64,000 nt of DNA, from contig OY751496.1 of NCBI GenBank assembly GCA_963565915.1, positions 1,798,001-1,862,000 on the forward strand, given 5' to 3'. Both the position numbers and the translations under genes were made by a program. This document shows positions 9,692 to 21,680 of this stretch, in pieces; position 1 is the stretch's first letter, and the number at the start of each line of letters is the position of its first letter. Source of the DNA: Entoloma clypeatum (taxonomy: Eukaryota; Basidiomycota; Agaricomycetes; Agaricales; Entolomataceae). The notes beneath the pieces are model-generated. The model ran no database searches and had not been told where the DNA came from. It worked only from the letters and a program-made list of their open reading frames with translations.

Positions 9692-11971
9692 TCAGAACCC
9701 GGCTTGGGCAGCAGCCCTTTCCGCAATGGACCCTCTGGGTTCCCAAGCTTGAACGTGTTCAGACTGGCTGTGCTTGCCGTGCTGGGCACTCTCATCGAGA
9801 CCCCAGGCGCCACCACCAGGTGTCTCGATTAACAGACGGTCACCTTTCCCCATCCAAACAGTCGCCTTTCCACCAATGTTGATCTCTCGTGGACCATCGT
9901 TCTGATGGTCCTTATCACCGTCTTCCTCACGTAACTGCTTTACCCAGGTATTCCTTCCGAGACCTCCGGGACCTCCCCCCTCCATCCCATAGGGTTGTCT
10001 TGTCCGGCGCTTGCGGAAGTGCACAATCAATGGCAAGAGTCTACTTTCTGGAAGAGAAAGAAAATACCTCTGAAAGGATAGACACCTGCATCGGCTCAAG
10101 AAACTCAAGCTCGCGGATCACGCCCTCACCACCATGCCATCTTCCCAGCCCTGCAGAGCCGTGACGAAGGCCGAAGCGATGGATCATAACTGGGTATCGG
10201 CGTTCAAGGATCTCCACATCGCCAATTCGCGTATTTGTGATGTGAGTATGTACTCCGTCGGTTCCGTGCCAATTGGGGCCCGCGCCAGATCCGCCTGCAA
10301 TGGTCTCGATGAGGGGAATTAGATCAGATTAAAGGAGGGAAAACGCGGCACGGAGCGCAGCTGCGTACTTCGTAGTAACCCCAACCGGCGACATTGTTGC
10401 CATCCTTGTCTTTCCCGCCGGCACCGAATGTGAGATTACTGGACCAATCCTTCTTGAGTGAAAATCTTGGTGAGTCGAGAGAGGTTACAGTACTTTGTAC
10501 ACCCTTGGCTCGCGGCAGCGGCATGGAATGCTTTGAGGACCACATCGACGATCCGCTGAGAAGTTAGCACGTTTCCTCCGCAGACAGCGGCGGTTCGGGA
10601 GGGTGATAAAAGAGATTTGGGGGGAATTTTGACTTTGAACGAAATGGAAGATGCAACATGCAAAGAGAAAGATGCTTACTTTCCAATGGAACGAGACATC
10701 CTGCGTTCAACGGGATGTCGAGGTCAAGCATTGAACGCATACAATAAATAACTGCCGAGTGGACAACAGAGATGGGAGCATTCAAGTTTCCGCGAACTTC
10801 ACATCCTGTGCCAGCAAAATCCAGGACTGCCGATCCTTCCCCTTCATTGATATCGACGGTGAGGCGTATCTATCAATAAAAAGGAAAAAAACGTGTAAAT
10901 AATAGGGGTAAACAATGACACCTCGAGAAAGTCATACCGGTGATCCGTCGTCAAGATAATCGGTCGCAGACAGGTGGTTGGTGCCAGCGCGTTTGACCAC
11001 GTCGCGGAGTAAATTTCGTACCGACATTTCGGCGTTGGAGCGGATATGGTACATATACTCCTGCACTGTCTGTAGGCCATAATCCTCGACAACTGATGCC
11101 AGGAACTTGTCAGTAAACAGAGTGGTGAGAAGACAGGCAGACACACTTTGATGGATGAGCTGTATCCCTTTGTGGTTTGCGGCAACTTGCTGCAAAAAAA
11201 AATACGACAATTAATATAATGGGTTACGAACTGCTGAAGGGAAAGACATACCGCCTTGAGATCACTCTCGACGTCACGAATGTTCCGACAGCCAGAACTA
11301 CCTGGATAACGACTAGGTTTTTCAACCATGTGCTCCACCAGTCCTTTCCGCTCGAACACACCCCCATTCACAATCTTGAAACTGATTATTTCAGCCCCTT
11401 CCTCGAAGATATTGATGGAAGTCGGCGGCATAGAACCTGGGAGTATCCCGCCAATATCTGCATGGTGTCCACGCGAAGCAGTAAAGAAGATGATATCCTT
11501 CGAGTTTGGATCAAAGACTGGAGTTATTATGGTTATGTCCGGGAGATGCCTGTATTAGGATGAGTTTTGAGCGGTCGAAAATAGCAGCGAGAATGGACAT
11601 ACGAGCCACCAGCGTGGGGCGAGTTTGTCATGAGTACGTCGCCCTCTTTCAAGTCCTCCCCGTACAGCTTCATTTGATATTTTACAGCACTGGGAACATT
11701 ACAATGAGTGCATCACTCGCCAGGCATAGTCAACTCACAAACTCATTGATCCCAGATGTATTGGAATAAAGGGCGCATTCGCAACAAGATCACCGTCGGG
11801 AGCGAAGACTGCACAAGAGAAATCCAATCGCTCCTTTATGTTAGTGCTAATGGATGTCTGCTGTAGTGATCGACCCATGGCTTCCGCGACGCTCATGAAG
11901 CGATTCGCAAAGAGCGTGAGCAGAATAGGATCAGGACCACTGTTCGGGCTTTTCGATGGCCGGGAAGGCAT
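9692..11971 (-). CDS. hydantoinase B / 5-oxoprolinase B-half, stand-alone
   Basis: Ten exons (11739-11971, 11603-11689, 11252-11549, 11147-11189, 10938-11092, 10680-10869, 10494-10632, 10369-10438, 10068-10304, 9692-10009) sum to 1,770 bp and 589 residues. The protein starts [20 protein letters not shown] and then carries the HyuB block [20 protein letters not shown]. It continues with [71 protein letters not shown] and [15 protein letters not shown]. It ends in [15 protein letters not shown]. In eukaryotic OPLAH, a HyuA-like ATP-grasp-free kinase-like half of about 700 residues precedes this on the same chain, and both halves are needed to open 5-oxoproline to glutamate with ATP. No HyuA sequence exists upstream, where UBR7 begins divergently at 12261. 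The B half is complete and its frame is intact. The exact start is uncertain. Confidence 0.88.
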
Positions 11972-12260
11972 GGATATTGTCGGGGAGATAGGTGTTTTCT
12001 ATTATATACCGTGAAGGCGCTGGCGACTTGGATTCCGAGAGATTGATGGATGAAGCTTGGATGAAGTTCCGGTCGTATTCCGATGGTGCTCGTAGAGAAG
12101 CATTCACGCCTTCCTCTCGGAAAGCTATCGTTTTCTGTCGTTCTAGCAGTGCATAAAATCGATCATACACAGTCAATCTTGAATTACGCTGTTCACCGAC
12201 AACGATGAGGTTGAATTGTGTGTGGTCACGAGGGGCTGGGCATCCCATTCACGACGACTC
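11972..12260. promoter_or_regulatory. divergent upstream region, HyuB / UBR7
   Basis: This 289 bp separates the two start codons. The minus strand has an open frame of about 100 codons here (start 12248), but it shows no HyuA or other recognisable motif. Confidence 0.4.
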
Positions 12261-13874
12261 ATGACATCCACTCTTACGGAATACCTGCAGTCTCAAGAAG
12301 AACTACTTCAGGAGGCTGCTATAGCGCTACCACACCAGTTTTCTCGCTGCACGTACTCTCTAGGACCCCTCAGGTCCTGACCGATCTTTCGCATGTACAT
12401 TAGCCGCTTACTTGATTGTTGCAGGCAGGCGGTGTATCTATGTCTCACTTGTCCAGAGGCCAGAGGCCTCTGTTCTGCATGCTCGATCGCGTGTCATACT
12501 GATCATGAGCAAGTCGAATTGTACCGATCATTTCGTTCCAGGACCTCCATTGTTGTCTGAAATCTTCTCTCAGATTTCCCAAACGTAACTTTCGCTGCGA
12601 CTGTCCGACAACTGCCATTGCCCAGCCGTGTACTCTGCACAAGATTCTGGAAGAAGGGAACACGTCCAACCCCTACAGCCAAAACTTCAGCGGCAAATTT
12701 TGCCGATGCGGAAGACCTTATGACGCGAAGACGGAACGAGAAGCGATGATCCAGTGCCTTACGTGCGAAGTCCGTTCTTCTAGCTTGTCTCGCGCCTCCC
12801 ATAATTAAGCCAACTACTTCCATAGGATTGGTTTCACGAATCGTGCTGCAACCTCCGGGACCGGCCATCGTCCAGGGAGGCTTCACCTGTGGACCATCCG
12901 GGAAAAGTGGACCAGATTGAAGACGGAAATGACGTTGATGGGGTATCGGACACCTCCTCTTCGGGTCTTCCACCACCACTCATTTCCGGGGATGACTATG
13001 AAGCTTTTATCTGTGGATCGTGCGTATCTCGAAATCCAACCCTGGTGAGATGGGCAGGAACTCCTGGCATTATGATGGTTGTTAGAGACAGCTCCACGGA
13101 TGCATGGAGGTCCTTATCTGGCACGAGCCCGGATAAACAAGTTGACTTCAATGGTCTTGCTAGCCCTATAATTGCCGGCACGAAGCGCCCTCTTTCCCCC
13201 TCTGTTGTAGATGTCCCGGAGGCAAAGAGGGCTCGAGCGGACACTTCGTTGTCTGCCCCATCTCGGTCGTGTCTAGCACCGCCGCCTAATCCAGCTGCAG
13301 GAAAGGTTTTCGAGAATTACGCGGGCCCTCTGGGGAATGTTAATGGAACAGGAGATCTCTTCTTGTCCGAAGGTTTCCGGAATCGATGGTGTCACTGTAG
13401 TTCTGTCAGTGCGCGAATGTGGTTCCTCCACGTGTTTTCGGATTATGAGCTTCTTTTAGTGCTTTCCGGCTTTGGAAACTCATCAATATCTGTTGGAGGA
13501 AGAAGAAACATATGAGCCACCAGAGGACCCTGATTCAGGTAAATCGGTTGGACTCTGATTTTTTCGCCTTCCCTTCTCGCGGTATTACTTCGGAGATTGA
13601 TTGAAATTCAGGACTGTCCTTGGAGGAACTCGGTATGCGGGCTTTGGAGCGTTTGCCTCGTGACAGGGCAATCGAGGGCATCCACGCATTCAACGGGATG
13701 CGGTAACTCTCCACGATATCTTGATTTTCCTATCAGGTCGCTTATTTACCCATTTCCCTCAGAGACGATTTAATGACATACCTTCGCCCCTTCGCGCAAG
13801 AAGGCAAGGTTGTCAATGAAAGCGATGTTCGGGATTTTTTTGCCTTGCGAACGGCGGCCGCGAAGAAGAACTGA
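12261..13874 (+). CDS. UBR7: UBR7-like protein (UBR box plus PHD-type zinc domain)
   Basis: Seven exons (12261-12373, 12425-12520, 12574-12769, 12826-13404, 13460-13538, 13612-13702, 13763-13874) sum to 1,266 bp and 421 residues. It starts MTSTLTEYLQSQEELLQE. The UBR-type zinc finger covers about residues 28-100 (VYLCLTCPEARGLCSACSIA, CHTDHEQVELF, FRCDCPT). The PHD-type finger follows (FCRCGRPYDAKTEREAMIQC, then CEDWFHESCCNLRDRP and FICGSCV). The C-terminal region has RWCHCSSCFPALETHQYLLE, EETYEPPEDPDSG and RDRAIEGIHAFNGMRDDL. UBR7 family members are putative E3 ubiquitin ligases acting on chromatin (the human protein on H2B); UBR boxes read N-degrons. All splice junctions keep frame. Confidence 0.94.
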
Positions 13875-14451
13875 TGAGATACATCCCGCTTTGGCTACGT
13901 TCCATATGCTCGAGTTAATTCTTCATGTTGACCTTATCCCAAGTGAACAGAGAAACTTCCACAGAATTACATCAAGGTCTCCTTTGACTTGACGATTTTT
14001 GCAGGCATCTGTGCAGCACCTGATCACGCGGGAGATTTTCAGATGTGGTCGTGATCTGTCATTAAGCCTCCCAAAATACGGTCGTCATCCACAGACATGC
14101 GGATCAGGCGCTTGCCCTCGTTCTCTAACTTTTGGACATACTGTAGGTCATAAGATGTTGCCGTACTATAGGACGAACGCTTCAGGCAAATAGACTACCG
14201 TAGAGTCGACCCAGTGTTTGGTCTCGTGGACTGGGTCGGCATCTCCGAACACGAGGGTCAGATTGGCCCCACGATTCTATTCCACGATTTCTGATGGAAA
14301 ATACTCGTGCCCATCGCCTTTGATACACGATTGCATTGCATACTGGAGGTCGTCGATGGTGAGTTGCCAGTGGGCGCGGATCACCGATGAGATCTCTAAG
14401 CTTCTAAATCCATAGTAAAGCCTGACGCTATAGGGCAAAGAGCGATGCCTT
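13875..14451. other. convergent 3' region, no gene recognised
   Basis: This lies between the ends of UBR7 and the acyl-CoA oxidase-like gene. The plus-strand frames are short and lack domain signals. Confidence 0.45.
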
Positions 14452-16297
14452 TTACAACACGGCCTGCATGGCACCGACTTCCGGGATCGCCGACCCTGTG
14501 TGCACCGGCAATGTGGCCAGATACGATTTCCAGTCAGTATCGGATACGATCGGCGCCTGAACATATTCTTCGATGTTGAGCTGAGATAGGAATGACGGGA
14601 GCTGCGGTACCATAGACGAAACTGCGGTGTCCTCGCGAAGACGCTGACACAAACGGGAAAGACCTCCCTGCTCTGAATACCACGCAGAGTCCCGACGAAT
14701 GACAGCACATTCGTAGACGTCGAGAATAGGCTGTGGTAGGTTTGCCTGCATCGCCGCGGAGTATGCGAGTGCATGGCCCATGGCTTCGATAACGGTTTCG
14801 GACTGCGGAAGGATCAAGGCGTTGAATGAATCACTGCGATGATCACCATTCAGGCTTTTGAGAAGGTCTACATTTTCCTCAAGTAGTGATGCAGCGTGTC
14901 GGGCGAGCAGGGAGTCATTCGGGTCCGGCATCGGAAGACTGTACCTTCGGAGGAGCAATTCGGAGAACAAACGGATGCAAAGTGTAAGGATATCCCCTTC
15001 CGCGATGACTACGCCCTTTCCATCGTTCTGAAAGTCTTTGTGAGCAACAGCCCTCGAGTAACGGGAAGAGACCAACCTCGATGCGTGCTAAGTAATTTTG
15101 CTCAAATGTTCCTTGGGCTCCGCATCGTTCGGAAACTTCATGTACGCATCGCTGGAAGTGTCGGCAGATCGTGGTTTTCACTATCACAGATAGGGCATGT
15201 CGGATACGATGATCCAAGGTTGGCTCCATCGCACAGTCAATAACCCTGGGGAACCAATTAGCCATTACCGTTGCGACTGCTGTCGCATGCGCGATGGGCC
15301 ATTGCTGCGTCCGGAATGTTATGATTGGAATAGGCTTTGCACGCTTCCCAAGAAGGCATCGGTGCATCGAGTAGCGTCCTCCAATATACGCGACTGCTTT
15401 GATCGCCGATATCCAAGGAGCTGGCACCGCCATGGTGCCTAGTTGTATCCGCCAAATCTCGTCCCACCAAGCCTCCAATGGTCGTGTAGGAGTGGAAAGG
15501 TCGAATGGGTCGGACGCGACAAGCGCGCTGTGCGGAAGGCGGACATGGTTAAAGGTGGTGATAGAGAAGTCCAGAGGACATGTTCCGCTTCGTGGTGGAA
15601 GACGGGCGGAATGAATCCCATGATACATTTCGTGTTCGTTGCATATCGGGACGACGAAGAACCGGGAACCCCTATCTTCGCCGCCCACTATGAGGCGGGC
15701 CATGACTAAAGCGACTTTAGGAATGCCAAAGGAAGGCGTAGAGGCGGGCATGAACCTAAAACGGATTTAGATGACGGAGTCGGCGTTGGATACCGAGCGT
15801 CGCTTACTTGGCGGCTTCCTCACGCGGTGTATGGAGGATATAGCCATCGGGTACCTTCGTGGCGGTCGTTTCAATGTTATACGCGTCTAGCCCGTGTCCT
15901 CTTTCGGTCAACAGGTAAATACCGACGACTTTGAATCGCAATAGATTGTCAACTAATGGCTTGAAATCTGGCCGCTTTTTCAGATGCCGAGAGAGCGTGC
16001 CAATGGTGAGACCAACGTGTGCGGCGAGAATCGTGAACATTGCAATGTCGAGCGAGCAAATAGGGTCCATCATCATCGACCAGAATCTCGGCGAACAGAA
16101 TTGTACATCGGATGACGTCAAGCCTACCATAGGATGATGAAATTGGATGAGAGAACTCTTCAAGACAGGATGGCAAACTGACGATAGGTCTGCATGACGA
16201 GCCTTGCTCTTTGGTATGATATAGCGACGCGCTCATCTGCAGTGAGCATTTCGACCCGAGATTGGAAAAGCGGGTGTTGATGAAGTTTATTGGCCAT
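14452..16297 (-). CDS. acyl-CoA oxidase/dehydrogenase-like flavoenzyme
   Basis: Exons 16183-16297, 15808-16123, 15077-15755 and 14452-15027 sum to 1,686 bp and 561 residues. It begins MANKLHQHPLFQSRVEMLTA. The helical N-terminus is followed by LTSSDVQFCSPRFWSMMMDP, the FAD-side strand LLTERGHGLDAYNIETTATK, ARLIVGGEDRGSRFFVVPI, and the middle-domain SITTFNHVRLPHSALVAS. The C-terminal four-helix domain has RIHALSV-type sequence (DHRIRHALSVIVK), FEQNYLARIENDGKGVVIAE and PQSETVIEAMGHALAY. Family members oxidise acyl-CoA to trans-2-enoyl-CoA using FAD and O2, often in peroxisomes. The length is shorter than classic 650-700 residue oxidases, and the last residues (EVGAMQAVL) are not a PTS1. Substrate and compartment cannot be told from sequence. 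Confidence 0.87.
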
Positions 16298-17832
16298 GGT
16301 TGAGAGTGGGAGTTGGAATCCTGGGATCTTGGACAGATGCACCTTTATGAAGACCCTCGAAACCCCGATTCAGGTCAAGACATCAGGATCTTCTTATCTC
16401 GCATACCTCACTTAGAAGTTAGAACCCATGGGTCATACAAGATCGCTTTCCGGTTCGGAAACACATACTCCGCGCTTTATATCAGTTGGGGTGCAACGGA
16501 CTTCACACCGCAAAATTAGCGGTTTTGCCGAGGAATAAGGGGATCGGCAAAACCTTCCCAAACTTGAAGGTAACACGAGACGGATGCTATCTGGCAAACA
16601 CGAGGAATTATCTGCTATATCAAGGCTGGGTACCCTTCAACTGAACCCTTCTCAAGCAACGCTCGATCGTGGTTTTCGCCCCTGATAACCATGCCTGGAG
16701 ATCGGGAAATTCTCCAGATCTGGTCCGTGCCATTCGGATCCCACCCAACCAAGAAGACTATACATTCTCTTCCGTCTATCGCCGTCATTGTGGCGTCATG
16801 GCATGCTCAATTCAAAGAGTGTCCTAGTGTGTCCCCCGATGAGATGGAGGCTGATGAACAATTCACTACCACACCTTTTCGTTCCACAAGGCGCGTCAAA
16901 ACAATACTTGATAGCACATAATGAATTCTCAAGATCAGATTGGCAAAAGAGAATCGGGAATCCGGGCCGTTGTTTGCAAGCCACCCCTGGTGTAGAGGAT
17001 CTTGTCATCTTGACGATTGCTTGACGATCTTTCTCCTTCGGCGCCAACTGCCAGTGGTCACTGCTTGTTCTCGGCCAGGCTCTGAAGTTTGAACGGACCA
17101 GACATAATGTATGCCCATACCCTATACGGTATGCCGTCAAGGAACTATCAACCCTCTTCGTTTGGCCTCATCCGAAGAGCTGGCTTGGGTTTAGTCTCGT
17201 ACCAAGATCCTCTCGGGGTTTCTTTACTCCGGCGACTCTCGTGACGCCATTGAACGATCTGCTCTCAGACTCACATTATGACCTGAACGCCGCTTTCCCA
17301 TTGCCCCAGCTGCATCGGAATGGGTCTGGATGGAATCACAAGCCGTGTCAATGTGTAGAAACATGAGCTGATCATTACGACGTGGCATTAGAGCATATTT
17401 GTCACGCTCTTCAAGTTCAAACTAGTTTGAACGGGATCCCTACCTCACTTTGAAAGGGTGTGCAAATATGCTCTATGACCACGAGGACAAGGCAGACAGT
17501 CGTTATGCGACAGAAAGGGCCGACAGTTCTTCCTGCAGGCATGCACTCACGCAGCCCAACCGCGACTTGCCGAGAATGCGACTGATGAAGATGTCCCGAC
17601 AAAAGACCGGCAACGTAATAGTGGACCACTTTTGGACGTTCATGTGCTCGCATTTCCGCTCAACCACGCAAGTGGGGTTTTGGGTGGGCATGAGAAGCTT
17701 CATAGAAGGAGGGTCAAGGCTTACCCAGGTTGATTCTGCCAGCTGATGTGCCGATGGCATTGACTCAGGGAAATTGTTCATCTAGACTCCAGCCACCCGT
17801 GGCGTGCTGCACGACACCCATCTCTTTCGTCC
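16298..17832. other. 1.5 kb divergent intergenic region
   Basis: Located between the acyl-CoA oxidase-like start and the transporter start. Several short frames exist but none shows a domain or a plausible multi-exon join. It must contain both promoters. Confidence 0.45.
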
Positions 17833-19879
17833 ATGATCGTAGTGACAACGGCCACTGTAACACCGCGAGAAGGGCGAAGGGCGTCTAGTGAAGAGGGTCT
17901 TCGCTCGATATCCGAGTCGGTCCCCTCACCTGCGACAGAGAAAGAGGACGTCCAGGGTTCCACCGTTCGAACATCAGCCCTTGGCTCTGATTTCGCAGCA
18001 CCGAGTCTACAATTCCCCGAAGGTGGTGCGAGAGCGTGGATAACAGTCCTTGGAGGGTGTGTTTCTCTCTGAATTGAGGCACTGAGGATCTTCCCGTGAC
18101 GGAAAACAGAGCTATGGTATCATTTTGCACCTTTGGGGTTGTGCAGTCCTTCGGTGTGTATCAGGATTATTATACAGTGAGTTGCCCATGGCCGGTTATC
18201 CAGATGGGTCCGTCATTGATCTACCAATAGAGAACCTCTCTCAATGAACACACACCCTCCTCGATCAGTTGGATAGGTTCAGTTCAAGTATTCTTTGTTT
18301 TCGCAATGGGTCTACCCGCTGGACGACTGTTCGATGCTGGTTATTTCCATCACTGCCTCGTGGGAGGATCAGTCCTATATCTCGTGTCGTACGTCAGCGG
18401 GTCATTGTAAAAACGCCGAAATTGACTTCCAGATAGAACATTTATGTTGTCTCTGGCGCAACCACACCACTATTATCAGAATTTTCTTGCACAGGGAGTG
18501 GGAATGGGGATTGGCATGGGGTTGATGTTCTTGCCTGCTCTTGCAATAACATCTCACTATTTCAGAAAACGACGATCACTTGCAATGGGATGTGTCATCG
18601 CGGGTACATTCCATTCCACTGCCTGCATATCCCAACGGACTGTCGCTGACATCACAATATGTCATGGGAAGGTTCAAGTCTTGGTGGTTGCGTGTATCCC
18701 ATTCTACTCAACAACATGTTTTCCGAGAACTCAGGATTTCGATTCGGCAGGGGTGTCCGGTGAGTCGTTCTGCATAGAGAGGGTTTGATTATTGAGAAGC
18801 ATCGTCAGAGCTGTGGCCTACATCGATCTTGGCCTCTTGATTATCGCTAATTTTATTATGAGGACCAGGTTACCTCCAAAATCTTGTGCTTTTGAAAAAT
18901 CTTCCATTCTCACAGAAGTCTTGACTGATGGCCCATACATTCTCTTCATGTGTGGCTCATTTTTGGTGAGCATATCTCAGAATAATCGATACGGCTGAAT
19001 GGAGTGAAGCGGTTGCGTAGGTGTTTTGGGGTATATTTGTACCATGTGAGTAAAAGAAAAGCCTTGCGGGAGTGTCGAGCTAATCATAAGATAGTTTTCT
19101 ATCTTCAGCTATATGCCGCACTTCACCATGTTCCTCCAATACTTGTTAAATATTCTGTATGTTGAAGTATGATCGGGTAGTGCCTCGTCAGTAATCCCTT
19201 TGCTAGATCACGATCATGAACGCTACGTCGATACTCGGACGAACTCTCCCTAATTTCCTCGCCGACTTTTGGGGACCAATGAATGGTATGTTTCTGTATC
19301 CGGTGGTCGTAACAAACATTATACGACACTCCAGTTATCATCCCTTCCGGCATTATATCCGCAGGTTTGGTTTTCGCGCTCTTCGGAGCTTCTAGCGCAA
19401 AGGGGGTCATTAGCTTCGCTCTATTCTATGGGTTCTTTTCCGGGGGAGGTAATCAGCCTAATTATCTTGTCGATTCCCGCTAAAAGCGATCCTGGTGACT
19501 TAGTTGTATCACTTGTGACCCCTGCTGCTAGCTGCTTTACGACCCGCAGTGACCACTCCGATCTTGGGTACTATATGCATTGTCATCTCAACGACGACAT
19601 TGATAATCTCATGTTATACTGCATAGGATCCGGATAGGATTGTTGTCCTTCAGTCTGGCATTCGCTCTGCTAACAGGCAATCCAATCGCTGGAGCCCTGT
19701 TATCTCCTCCAGCTTATCGATGGTGTCGGCCGCTCATCTTCGCAGCTGTTCGTAATGCCTTTTGTCCTCGGTGAAATTTTACTTCATCTTTCACGTAGGT
19801 CGTAACGCTCGGCGGCGCAGCTTTCCATTTCTTTGCCCGCCATGCTCTCGTTAAACGAAGAGGCACCACCAGAACCTGA
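17833..19879 (+). CDS. MFS transporter, fungal monocarboxylate-transporter (MCT) type
   Basis: Thirteen exons (17833-18056, 18110-18176, 18231-18388, 18437-18603, 18672-18759, 18809-18965, 19021-19045, 19095-19156, 19207-19285, 19335-19448, 19504-19567, 19627-19747, 19799-19879) sum to 1,407 bp and 468 residues. A cytosolic Ser/Thr/Glu-rich N-terminus leads to LQFPEGGARAWITVLGG, the usual entry of fungal MCT-like carriers. Then follow SFGVYQDYYT, SSISWIGSVQVFFVFAMGLP, the loop 2-3 motif AGRLFDAGYFHH, and MGIGMGLMFLPALAITSHYF with FRKRRSLAMG. Later segments are FLADFWGP, GLLSFSLAFALLTGNPIAGA and a short tail RHALVKRRGTTRT. The family includes proton-linked monocarboxylate and riboflavin (MCH5) carriers; the substrate is unknown. 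Exon 7 is only 25 bp. The exon 10-12 joins were chosen because they restore the conserved SDLGIRIGLLSF segment. Confidence 0.88.
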
Positions 19880-20925
19880 CCAACGCGTAATGCTTCTTAT
19901 TCTTGACATCTACGCATATTTTCCAAGCGCTGATTGTCTTATGACGCTACGAGTACGACTTATGGCGTATGGACATATGTATTCACCGTTCGTCCTTGTG
20001 TATCTCTGTAGAGGTTCAACCAGGTATTTAAAAATGACTTAGCATTGTAAGGGGCTATCTGGTCACCCCATCACAACGTTCAAGTTACTTCTGCTTCAGG
20101 TTGACAACTCAGGAGTCTCAGCTTCTTAGTCAATACATAATAGTGTTCGTTTCAATCCTCTTTCCCGTATCTCGTACTATTGAATACTTAAACCTTTATC
20201 TCAGATCCTGCCATAGTGTATAGCGAGATTCTTGGTCAGGCCCTTTTTCTACTCATGTTTTTCTCCTAAGATCTTCATTTCAAGGCGTCATCCTAGGCTC
20301 TGAGGAAGCAACTTCATCGCTCATAGGATATCTGGACCGAACAATATACGAAAAACTTAGTGAACGCAGGCATCCAACTTTTGCTCTTTGACAGAAGCAG
20401 AATATATGGCATCTTTGAAATATATCAAGCACAGACATGCCAACGTGGCGAATGGGATGCAGTTGATCGGTGAGTACAAAGGTTTGATATAGTTGAGAGG
20501 ACTAATGTGTTTCTAGGACACATGCAAAACAGGATTTGCTGCGAATAAATAAAAGAGTGGATCAACTGTAATTTTTAACCTTTTCCTTGTAGTTGGCAGA
20601 TCGACCTTGACACTTCCTTAGATGCGTAGACGAAGCACAAGATAATATTTTAGCAGATGCCTTATTATATTCGTATTCCCTACCCGCCGCGTCGCGTGCT
20701 TGACCAGACGTACCAGTTCTGCGCTCTCTATGCCATAACCCCAATGGCATTTTTTGGGCAGGAGACACCGCACAAACCATAGCAATTGGGAGTTCATTTC
20801 GGTTCGACAACTTGAAATCTTTTCTATACCGTATAGTAAGTGAGGTACCAACACAGCATCACCCTGTTCTTTTGATAGTGTTATTTCTTAGAAACGAAGG
20901 CTGGTGTCTCAACCGAATGCCCTAG
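19880..20925. other. intergenic, no gene recognised
   Basis: AT-rich in parts and without a recognisable protein. It ends where the inverted HNH unit begins at 20926. Confidence 0.45.
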
Positions 20926-21063
20926 TAGTAACCCACCCCTCAAAGACCTACCGATCCTATGGTGGTATAATCGATTATGCTTACGCCGTCATCGAGCTCA
21001 TCACTCAGTTCTGGCCTGATTCCATCGACATCCTCGCGCCCGAAAAGGGCATCGTTAAAGGCC

Positions 21064-21360
21064 TCAAAACGATTTATCCAGGAAGTTTTGGGGTGCGAGG
21101 TATGCCGTAATGGCCGTTGGCGACAATGACCTTGTCGAAGTCATCGACTTGGCCATCGCCTGTGTTACTTCCCAGCGAGAACCTTTCCAGGCGACATTTT
21201 TCACGGCAGTATTGAATCGGACATCTGATAAAAGATCAAAGATCTTTGCGTATTTCCGTAGGTATTCCTTGAAGCTGGGGAAAATAACGGCGTAGGAGAA
21301 GAGTTCAACGGAGATGGAAAGAAAACGCCCTATCACATATCTGGAAGAATTGGGTTTGCC
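21064..21360 (-). pseudogene. flavin monooxygenase fragment, left copy, frameshifted
   Basis: The minus strand encodes KEYLRKYAKIFDLLSDVRFN then TAVKNVAWKGSRWEV, which resembles the region of flavin-containing monooxygenases before the second dinucleotide-binding segment. One C is missing near 21165 relative to the right copy, so VDDFDKVIVANGHYGIPRTP is out of frame. No start, FAD GxGxxG or C-terminal part is nearby, so it is a captured fragment. Confidence 0.75.
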
Positions 21361-21680
21361 TACGAGAGACTAGGAGAACAGAGTAAGAGACATAGCCCAT
21401 AATCACACACCAAGACAGGTATGGTGTCTTTCATCACTAGCAGTCACAATTTAACAGTCCAATGATAGACGAAATTTGATTGTATTGTACAAGTTGGCTG
21501 GAATCGTGCGAAATCAATTTGAATGAAGGTTTGCCTGCCCGTTTGCGAGAGTTCGAATTCTTTAAGTGTCGATTGTGGGATGGGTTTTGAAAACAGTATT
21601 GGAACAAGAGAGGCTTTTCCATGGGACGAGCTGCCAGCCAGAAGTGAAGAAGTGACTGGTCGATCTTCGGTGAAAAGGTT

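Noticed and set aside
11972..12248. Minus-strand frame upstream of HyuB as a remnant HyuA end
   Set aside because: The translation has no HyuA motifs and is not in frame with the HyuB start.
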